Source: Candidatus Woesearchaeota archaeon | Lineage (GTDB): Archaea; Nanobdellota; Nanobdellia; Woesearchaeales; WJKV01 | Direction: 5' to 3' | Length of the DNA stretch: 6,211 nucleotides | Assembly: GCA_014728875.1 (NCBI GenBank) | Contig: WJKV01000026.1 | Span: 1-6,211, forward strand | Shown: in pieces, positions 1-5,371 of the stretch | How positions within the stretch are numbered: position 1 is the stretch's first letter | Layout: the number at the start of each line of letters is the position of its first letter | Position numbers and translations under genes: made by a program | Notes under the pieces: generated by a model | Told to the model about the DNA's origin: nothing | The model's input: only the letters and a program-made list of their open reading frames with translations | Databases searched by the model: none

Positions 1-1
1 G

Positions 2-802
2 TTGAAAAGGCCGGTTAAATTTCAAAAAGCCACTTTAAAAGACAGGATCCTGGTCCTCGAGAATCTGCGGTTCAACAAGAAAGAAGAACAGAATGACAGG
101 AAATTCGCAAAAGATCTTGCAAAACTCGCAGATCTTTATGTGAACGACGCTTTTTCTAACAGCCACCGCAAGCACGCCAGCATGTGCGCGATCACAGAAT
201 TCATCCCGGGATGCGCAGGCCTTCTTCTTGAAGAAGAGCTGAAGATGAAAGACATCATAAACAATCCAGAAAGGCCGTTCGTCGCAGTCATCGGCGGAGG
301 AAAAGTAGATACTAAGATTCCGCTGATGGAGACTATGATTAAGAAAGCAGACATGATCTTAGTTGGCAGTTCAATCGCGCAGTATTATTCGCAAAGGAAA
401 GGGCCGAAGAGCAAGAAGATCTTTTTCCCTGCAGATTTTGCAGGCAAAGGTTCAGACTTGTACGATATAGGTCCTAATACGATAAAACAATTTACCAGGA
501 TCATAAAGAAAGCAAAGACAATCTGCTGGAACGGCCCTGTCGGCTGGTTCGAGAAAAAGCCGTATGACAAAGGAACAAGGGCGATTGCAAAGGCTGTTGC
601 AGAAGCTACACAGAAAAACAATGCGGTCTCGCTCGCAGGCGGGGGAGAGACAGGAGAAGCCATTAAAAAATTCAGGTTGACAAATAAGTTCACGCACGTC
701 AGCACAGGCGGCGCTGCCAGCCTGCTGCTTTGGCAGGGCAAAGAACTGCCTGCAATAAAGGCACTCAAAGAAAATTACAAGAGGTTCAAGAACAAAGTCT
801 AA
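2..802 (+). CDS. pgk: Phosphoglycerate kinase, C-terminal two thirds (5' end cut by window edge)
   Basis: This enzyme transfers phosphate between 1,3-bisphosphoglycerate and ADP in cytosolic glycolysis or gluconeogenesis. The reading frame is open to the left edge, so the TTG at 2-4 is an internal Leu codon and not a start. In the 266 visible residues I see ENLRF (20-24), NDAF...HRKHAS (48-60, substrate-binding His/Arg), GGGKVDTK (98-105, with the two Lys four residues apart as in the family), DIGP (155-158), WNGPVGWFE (176-184), GGGET (213-217, nucleotide/Mg loop, Glu where Asp is commoner) and STGGAAS (234-240). The family identity is firm. Two stretches are much shorter than usual: about 13 residues between the PVKF and ENLRF motifs, and 33 residues from GSSIA to DIGP where typical enzymes have about 75 starting at GGG(L/M)A. 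The missing part includes a helix and strand of the nucleotide-binding domain. Reading is uninterrupted and the catalytic motifs are kept, so I infer a compact functional enzyme. The antiporter gene follows after 66 bases. Confidence 0.95.
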   Translation: MKRPVKFQKATLKDRILVLENLRFNKKEEQNDRKFAKDLAKLADLYVNDAFSNSHRKHASMCAITEFIPGCAGLLLEEELKMKDIINNPERPFVAVIGGGKVDTKIPLMETMIKKADMILVGSSIAQYYSQRKGPKSKKIFFPADFAGKGSDLYDIGPNTIKQFTRIIKKAKTICWNGPVGWFEKKPYDKGTRAIAKAVAEATQKNNAVSLAGGGETGEAIKKFRLTNKFTHVSTGGAASLLLWQGKELPAIKALKENYKRFKNKV

Positions 803-819
803 GATAGAATATCAAAATA

Positions 820-828
820 TTTATAAAT
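820..828 (+). promoter_or_regulatory. Putative archaeal box A (TATA) promoter of the antiporter gene
   Basis: The nonamer TTTATAAAT lies in the 66-base gap after pgk and resembles the archaeal TBP-binding box A, with an A-rich stretch (ATCAAAA) just upstream where a BRE would sit. Initiation about 25 bases downstream would fall near 850, leaving a leader of roughly 15-20 bases that still contains the GAGGTG site. A second AT-rich run, TATATTTAAATA at 841-852, is a rival, but it would put initiation almost on the start codon and exclude the ribosome binding site. The same nonamer occurs on the minus strand at 4246-4254. Confidence 0.55.
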
Positions 829-857
829 CAAAAAGGTTTCTATATTTAAATACGAAA

Positions 858-863
858 GAGGTG
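858..863 (+). promoter_or_regulatory. Shine-Dalgarno site fixing the GTG start of the antiporter
   Basis: GAGGTG is complementary to the anti-Shine-Dalgarno end of 16S rRNA and stands 5 bases before the GTG at 869-871. This spacing supports the GTG start, since no ATG is available close by in that frame. Confidence 0.75.
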
Positions 864-868
864 AGGCA

Positions 869-2599
869 GTGGAAAGTATCTTTATTGGATTAGCAGTGAT
901 TATCGTAGCTACGACTTTCTTCGGCTATTTGATGCGGCTGCTTAAACAGCCTTTGATTCCTGCCTATGTTATCGCAGGATTATTACTCGGGCCCAGCGGT
1001 TTGATTCTGTTTGCTCCCAAGATAAACATACCTATAGTTACAAAGATAATTGGAGCAATAACAATTACGAATAATGACATGGTAAGCACTCTTTCTGTCA
1101 TGGGAATTGCATTGATGCTTTTCATTGTAGGTCTTGAGATTGATTTCAAAAAACTAAAGACAGTGTCATTGATAAGCTCAATCGGAGGAAGCATCCAGAT
1201 TATAATCTTGTTTGTTGCAGGCTATCTTATTGCGTCGCTGCTCGGCTTTGTGCCCCTGCATGCGACTTATCTGGGTCTTGTGCTTGCATTCTCGTCTACT
1301 GTTGTCGTCATCAAACTGCTTTCAGACAAGAGGGAACTGGACACATTGCACGGCAGGATCGTGCTGGGTATCCTGCTGGTCGAGGACATCTTTGCGATTA
1401 TTGCAATTTCAATCGTATCGACAACAGACAGCGCTTCTGCTTATGTCTTGCTTCTTTCACTGGTCAAGGCTTTGCTTGTCTTTGGTGTTGCGATTTTCGC
1501 AGGAAAGTTCATATTCCCGCACATGTTCAAGTTCGCCGCCAAGAGCAGCGAATTGCTTTTTCTTCTGGCTGTCGCAATCTGCTTTTTGTTTGCAGCAGTA
1601 TTCAACATTATCGGCCTCTCTATCATAATCGGCGCATTCATCGCAGGTGTCGCCTTGGGAAACTTGGAATACAACATAGAAATAATCAGCAGGATAAAAC
1701 CGCTCAAGGATTTTTTTGCAACGATCTTTTTTGCATCATTGGGCTTGCAGCTGTCGATTGTTGCTATTAAGCACATCTGGCTGCCATTGATCATTTTCGT
1801 ACTTTTTATAACATTTGTGAAGCCGTTGATTACCCAGGTTCTGTGCTCTTTGTTCGGGTACAAGAAGAAGGTAGGTTTTCTTTCAGGCCTGGCATTATCC
1901 CAGACAAGCGAATTCTCATTGATAATAATAAGCACAGGACTGGTTTTAGGGCACGTCACCCCTTCGATATTCGGGCTGGTGATACTTCTGGCTATAATTA
2001 CAATGGTCGTAACGACCTATAAGGTGCAGTACGATCATGAATTATACAGAAAGTTTGCAAAAAAACTATCGATTTTCGAGAAATTGATGCCTGTCAAGCA
2101 CGGTCTTGAATACATAAGGGAAAAAAAGCATGATGTTGTTCTTTGCGGGTATAACCGAATCGGCTCTTTGGTCTTTACAACTTTAAAGAAGCTGAAAAAA
2201 GAGATTCTCGTCGTAGACTATAATCCGGAAGTCATAAAGAGACTGATGGGCAAAAAGATACACTGCATCTACGGCGATGTAGGAGACATAGAGATTATTG
2301 AAAGGATGAACCTGAAGAATGTGAAAATGCTTATCTCTACTGTGCCAGAAACTGCAACCAACCTTCTGCTGATCAAAAAATCAAAAGAGTACAATCCCAG
2401 CATAATCGTGCTTGTGAGGGCCAGCCAGATAGACGATGCATTGGCATTGTATGACCAGGGAGCAGACTATGTGATTCTGCCCCACATTATCGGCGGAGAG
2501 CATGTGAGCGTTCTTCTGGAAAAGTTCGGAAAAGTAGAGAATGTTGTGAAAAGAAAAGTACAGCACATAATGGAGCTTAAAAAGCATAGGGAAAGCTAG
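869..2599 (+). CDS. Kef-type cation:proton antiporter (CPA2) with C-terminal TrkA-N domain
   Basis: This is an integral membrane antiporter predicted to exchange K+ or Na+ for H+, with a cytosolic nucleotide-sensing domain. Residues 1 to about 385 form roughly a dozen hydrophobic segments of the Na+/H+ exchanger fold. They include the family stretches MLFIVGLEID (83-92), FSSTVVVIKLLSDKREL (141-157) and GRIVLGILLVEDIFAI (162-177). The E172-D173 pair is at the position of the transport aspartate; KefB/KefC have Gln-Asp there. A linker (386-420) leads to a Rossmann-type TrkA-N domain from about 421. It has GYNRIG (427-432), with Asn in place of the middle Gly of GxGxxG, the acidic D450 after strand 2 that usually contacts the ribose of NAD(H), and GD at 469-470. 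The protein ends at 576 without room for a full TrkA-C domain. The start is GTG with a good ribosome binding site. The family is secure, but the transported ion and the gating ligand cannot be read from the sequence. Confidence 0.93.
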   Translation: MESIFIGLAVIIVATTFFGYLMRLLKQPLIPAYVIAGLLLGPSGLILFAPKINIPIVTKIIGAITITNNDMVSTLSVMGIALMLFIVGLEIDFKKLKTVSLISSIGGSIQIIILFVAGYLIASLLGFVPLHATYLGLVLAFSSTVVVIKLLSDKRELDTLHGRIVLGILLVEDIFAIIAISIVSTTDSASAYVLLLSLVKALLVFGVAIFAGKFIFPHMFKFAAKSSELLFLLAVAICFLFAAVFNIIGLSIIIGAFIAGVALGNLEYNIEIISRIKPLKDFFATIFFASLGLQLSIVAIKHIWLPLIIFVLFITFVKPLITQVLCSLFGYKKKVGFLSGLALSQTSEFSLIIISTGLVLGHVTPSIFGLVILLAIITMVVTTYKVQYDHELYRKFAKKLSIFEKLMPVKHGLEYIREKKHDVVLCGYNRIGSLVFTTLKKLKKEILVVDYNPEVIKRLMGKKIHCIYGDVGDIEIIERMNLKNVKMLISTVPETATNLLLIKKSKEYNPSIIVLVRASQIDDALALYDQGADYVILPHIIGGEHVSVLLEKFGKVENVVKRKVQHIMELKKHRES

Positions 2600-2604
2600 A
2601 ATAG

Positions 2605-2610
2605 AAAAAA
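2605..2610 (-). terminator. Oligo-T terminator candidate for the PfkB gene
   Basis: Six consecutive A on the plus strand read as TTTTTT on the minus strand, 17 bases past the PfkB stop codon. There is no preceding hairpin, which fits archaeal termination on U-rich tracts. The call rests only on position and composition. Confidence 0.4.
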
Positions 2611-2626
2611 CCAGCACAACACGCAG

Positions 2627-3604
2627 TCATAGATTCTTCTTGATGATATTGGAAGGTTTCTTTTTTATTTTGTTTGTTATCTCTCTCCATTTCAAAAGCT
2701 TTTCTTTCGCACCAAGATGCGTTATTACGCTTTCTGCTTCTGCCTGGCCCAATTGAAGACAGTATTCGACAGGGTTGTTCTTTATCAGGCCGGTAACAAA
2801 GCCCGAAGCAAACGCATCTCCTGCGCCTGTTGTTTCTTTTATTTTTTTCTTTGCCGCCTTGACAAAATAAAGCTCAAACCCGTTGCTGCAATAAGCACCT
2901 TTCGGCCCTTCTGTGATGCAGACGATCTTTGGGCCCAGTTTGTGCAGTTTTATCATCTGCTTGCTTGTTATTGTTTGTTTGGTGAGCAGCTTCGCTTCTT
3001 CACGGTTCAAAATCAGAACATCAACATTCTTCATCAGCTTTGAAACAAAAGAAGGCCCTTTCGCTGCAAGATACGTGCTTGCGTTGAGCGCCACCTTTAT
3101 CTTGTTCTTTCTTGCAAAAGCCGCCAGCTTTTCCTGCGTCTTGTAAGCGGTTCCAAGCATAGTCCCGAAATAAAAGAATTTCGGCTTGTTGTTTTTAATC
3201 TTCTTCATGTTCAGATCGCTGTATTTAAGGTCGTTATTGCTGCCTTTGAAGACAAGGATGGTTCTTTCATGGCCGAACGCGTCCAATATGACACTGTAAC
3301 CCGAACGCCCTCTTTTTACAGCCATGCTGATGTCTATTTTCTCTTTTCTTAGCGCATCCAGAATCTGCCTGCTGTTTTCATCGTCCCCGACATTTCCGAT
3401 AAAACAGGTGCGCAGGCCGAAACGGGAGAATGCAACAGCAGTGTTGCTTCCGCCTCCGCCAGTGTCAAACCTCATCTTCTTTATCAGAACCTTGCTGCCG
3501 AACGGAACATGGATGTGGCCTTTTTTCTCTTCCTGGAAGAGCCTGTTCTCTGTGTCTACAAAAACATCTATGTTGGCCCCTCCGATGCATACAATGTCTA
3601 ACAT
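2627..3604 (-). CDS. PfkB-family (ribokinase-like) carbohydrate or nucleoside kinase
   Basis: This is a cytosolic ATP-dependent kinase that phosphorylates a sugar, sugar phosphate or nucleoside. In its 325 residues, near the normal length, the N-terminus has GGANID (8-13) in the first strand-loop and the Gly-rich substrate loop TGGGGSN (48-54) followed by TAVAFSRFG. Next come NVGDD (71-75), NREEAKLL (200-207) and TEGPKGA (231-237). The C-terminal signature ETTGAGDAF (257-265) carries the anion-hole glycines and D263 as catalytic base; Glu replaces the more common Asp at 257. The lid region FGSKVLI (35-41) before the Gly-rich loop resembles uncharacterised PfkB kinases more than classical ribokinase. 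The substrate is therefore open: ribose, ribose-1-phosphate, cytidine and other nucleosides are all possible. The ATG at 3604 has no Shine-Dalgarno motif in the 25 bases separating it from the upstream gene, suggesting co-transcription or leaderless initiation. It converges with the antiporter gene 27 bases away. Confidence 0.93.
   Translation of the reverse strand: MLDIVCIGGANIDVFVDTENRLFQEEKKGHIHVPFGSKVLIKKMRFDTGGGGSNTAVAFSRFGLRTCFIGNVGDDENSRQILDALRKEKIDISMAVKRGRSGYSVILDAFGHERTILVFKGSNNDLKYSDLNMKKIKNNKPKFFYFGTMLGTAYKTQEKLAAFARKNKIKVALNASTYLAAKGPSFVSKLMKNVDVLILNREEAKLLTKQTITSKQMIKLHKLGPKIVCITEGPKGAYCSNGFELYFVKAAKKKIKETTGAGDAFASGFVTGLIKNNPVEYCLQLGQAEAESVITHLGAKEKLLKWREITNKIKKKPSNIIKKNL
2657..2675 (+). 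terminator. Oligo-T terminator candidate for the antiporter gene
   Basis: A T-dominated run (TTTCTTTTTTATTTTGTTT) begins 58 bases after the antiporter stop codon, inside the 3' end of the convergent PfkB gene, where it encodes Lys-rich residues on the other strand. It could end plus-strand transcripts, but its T content is also explained by those Lys codons, so confidence is low. Confidence 0.3.
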
Positions 3605-3629
3605 TTTATTCTTTTAATCTTTTTTGCAG

Positions 3630-4190
3630 TCATCTGCCTTTTTTCTTTGCGGGCCGTCTGACCACGAAATAATAGATTATCGCGCCTATGAATCCCACCA
3701 GTACAATGACCAGGATCCAGACGACTTTGTCAGTTTCGTTCTTGAAGCCTCTTTTTGCGCAATCTATCAGCATAAGCAGCCAGAAGATGAAAAGCAATAT
3801 CATGATGGCAAAGAATACCAGGGTAACTATCAATACCATCGCCGCGCCTGCTGCCATCAGGCCTGCGCCTGCAGCTGCAGGAGACACTTCTTCAACCTCT
3901 ATTTCTTCAAGCTCAGCAAACGGCATCTCGCCAGGCGAAGGTGCAAGTCCCTCTTCTGTTTCAGGGACAGGCAGCACATCTTCTGCAGCGACCTCGACAT
4001 CCGGCTCAGGAGGAGGCGCAATAGCAGGTTCTTCGACAGGCTCTCTATAAGGCTCTTCTATCTCTTCAGTCAATACGGGTTCAATAAATGGTTCATCTAT
4101 TCCTTCTGCTGCTTCCTGTGCACTGACAGAAAAGCTAAAAATAGAAGATACTACAAGAAATGCAAACAAAATTACTATTGTTTTTTTCAT
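3630..4190 (-). CDS. Secreted/membrane-anchored protein with Glu-Pro stalk and PLDc_N-like C-terminus
   Basis: I recognise no specific gene. With the ATG at 4190 the product is 186 residues. Residues 1-24 look like a signal peptide (MKK, a hydrophobic core, then SVSA before QE). Residues 25-104 form a low-complexity stalk with about 27 acidic residues, 15 Pro and a single Arg, including EP dipeptides spaced four residues apart (33, 37 and 46, 50, 54). Residues about 108-142 are a long hydrophobic stretch. It runs into LIDCAKRGFKNETDK, then a second membrane segment (156-176) with W158 and GAIIYYF (169-175), ending in a basic tail. The D...W...GaxxY pattern over two helices matches the PLDc_N membrane domain known from cardiolipin synthases and many stand-alone small proteins; no phospholipase HKD motif is present. 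A GTG at 4199 would add three residues, but it lies inside the GAGGTG ribosome binding site and is unlikely. The PfkB gene follows 25 bases downstream. Function is unknown, perhaps a cell-envelope role. Confidence 0.85.
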   Translation of the reverse strand: MKKTIVILFAFLVVSSIFSFSVSAQEAAEGIDEPFIEPVLTEEIEEPYREPVEEPAIAPPPEPDVEVAAEDVLPVPETEEGLAPSPGEMPFAELEEIEVEEVSPAAAGAGLMAAGAAMVLIVTLVFFAIMILLFIFWLLMLIDCAKRGFKNETDKVVWILVIVLVGFIGAIIYYFVVRRPAKKKGR

Positions 4191-4196
4191 AAAGAC

Positions 4197-4202
4197 CACC
4201 TC
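4197..4202 (-). promoter_or_regulatory. Shine-Dalgarno site choosing ATG 4190 over GTG 4199
   Basis: On the minus strand GAGGTG sits six bases before the ATG at 4188-4190. The in-frame GTG at 4197-4199 is part of this motif and would have no ribosome binding site of its own, so the ATG is the better start. Motif and spacing closely match those of the antiporter gene. Confidence 0.75.
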
Positions 4203-4245
4203 TTTATCATAGCCAAGTAAAATTAGAAAACATTAAGCAGCTATC

Positions 4246-4254
4246 ATTTATAAA
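4246..4254 (-). promoter_or_regulatory. Putative archaeal box A promoter of the PLDc_N-like gene
   Basis: On the minus strand this reads TTTATAAAT, the same nonamer as the box A proposed before the antiporter gene. It lies in the 88-base gap after nurA, 55 bases before the ATG. Initiation about 25 bases downstream would leave a leader of some 30 bases with the GAGGTG site. It implies that this gene, and perhaps the PfkB gene behind it, is transcribed separately from topA-nurA. No other clear feature is visible in the gap. Confidence 0.55.
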
Positions 4255-4278
4255 CCTATTGCTAGCCTAATTATTGCA

Positions 4279-5349
4279 CTAACTTATATTGTCCAAAACA
4301 TCGTGTGCATCCAACGACCTGAGATACTGATTCAGATTCCTCTTTGTTTCTATTATTGTCTTCATGTAATTTCTTTCTTCATTCGAGACCCTTGCGTTTT
4401 TGTCAGCCTCTATCAAGCCATAAGGATAGCCAGGAAAAACAGGATCGTTGCTGTTTTCAGCAATCAACGAAAAAAGGCTTTTGAGATCGAAATTAAGGCT
4501 GTTGTGCACTTCGAATCTGAAAATATATCTGGACCCGGGATGGAATTTGACAAAGAACATGTCTGCCTTGTGTTTTTCATTCATTATCTGGACAAAAGGA
4601 TAGTAATACCATCTGGCAAGATCCTTGTTTTTGCTGTTCAGCTTGTTAACAGCTGCCTGCGCATTGTCGCCTTTGTCAGTGAACAGGTTAGAGGTCTTTG
4701 CAAGCCCGCATACTGTGATTTTTTTCCTCTCGCATTCATCGTATAGGACATTCAAATAAGAATTCTCGTTTGTAACAGTTGCCTGCAAAGTTCCGTCCAG
4801 CAATATGATGTCATTTTCTTCCAGATAAGATGCAAGGCTTGCAGCAAGGTTCAACTCTCCGAACCTTCTGATGTTGTCGACAATCTTTGCTATTTCTGCC
4901 CTGTTAGAACCTTCTGTGATTGTTTTGTCCATCGAATCAAACACCAAGTCCTTTATTCGCGGCAAAAGAGCGTTCCCTATTGGAAACAATTCTGTTTTGT
5001 ATCTTAACTTTTCGTCTGCATAGTCTGCAGTGACGACTGCGAAAAATTCGTGCTTGTCTTCTTTTATTTTTGCCTTTCCGCAGTATACTGCAGCATACAG
5101 ACGGATAAAGCTTACAATGAAATTGCTGCTTTTAACAACAGTATTGTTTCCTCCATCTATGAAAGCTATTTTTCTTTTTTCTAATTCCGCATCTTTGTTT
5201 ATTTTTGCATTCGCTTCAATTTCATGGAAATTCTCAGAGCATAATGCAATAGAATTATAATTCTTGTCTGTAAAGACTATCATTGTACTTTCTGAAGAGA
5301 TAACCTTATCCAACTCCTTTAGCAGATCATTTATTATCTTGAGCATCAT
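4279..5349 (-). CDS. nurA: NurA-family 5'-3' nuclease
   Basis: NurA is the nuclease that, with the HerA translocase and Mre11-Rad50, resects DNA double-strand breaks in archaea. The 356-residue product shows the family's ordered motifs. FIDGG (63-67) places the first metal-binding acid at D65. RRFGE (161-165) offers E165 as the middle acid. ILLDGTL (182-188) places the next Asp at D185. GLAKTS (215-220) has the conserved Lys. The C-terminal block GYPYGLIEADKNARVS (307-322) is the family's typical GYPxxLxxAD element. The assignment of individual catalytic residues is by analogy with characterised NurA proteins. No HerA gene is visible. The start is one of two adjacent ATG codons (5347-5349 or 5344-5346), with no Shine-Dalgarno motif in front. 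The stop codon of topA is only 22 bases upstream, so the two are probably co-transcribed. The family call is strong; partnership with a distant herA is inference. Confidence 0.9.
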   Translation of the reverse strand: MMLKIINDLLKELDKVISSESTMIVFTDKNYNSIALCSENFHEIEANAKINKDAELEKRKIAFIDGGNNTVVKSSNFIVSFIRLYAAVYCGKAKIKEDKHEFFAVVTADYADEKLRYKTELFPIGNALLPRIKDLVFDSMDKTITEGSNRAEIAKIVDNIRRFGELNLAASLASYLEENDIILLDGTLQATVTNENSYLNVLYDECERKKITVCGLAKTSNLFTDKGDNAQAAVNKLNSKNKDLARWYYYPFVQIMNEKHKADMFFVKFHPGSRYIFRFEVHNSLNFDLKSLFSLIAENSNDPVFPGYPYGLIEADKNARVSNEERNYMKTIIETKRNLNQYLRSLDAHDVLDNIS

Positions 5350-5371
5350 TACACAGAATGTTAAGAAACTT

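Noticed and set aside
2..4. TTG as the start codon of the first gene
   Set aside because: The phosphoglycerate kinase family needs over 100 residues before this point and the frame is open to the edge; the codon is internal.
1212..1628. 138-residue plus-strand reading frame
   Set aside because: It lies wholly inside the antiporter gene in another frame, and the antiporter shows continuous family motifs there.
4197..4199. GTG start three codons upstream for the PLDc_N-like protein
   Set aside because: The codon is part of the GAGGTG ribosome binding site serving the ATG at 4190.
3624..4220. 198-residue plus-strand reading frame opposite the PLDc_N-like gene
   Set aside because: Its sequence is rich in Arg, Cys, His and Tyr without a recognisable domain. 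The minus strand has a signal peptide, membrane helices, a ribosome binding site and a promoter, so this is a shadow.
4262..4267. GCTAGC palindrome in the gap after nurA
   Set aside because: It is a six-base palindrome with no extended stem or repeat partner, expected by chance.
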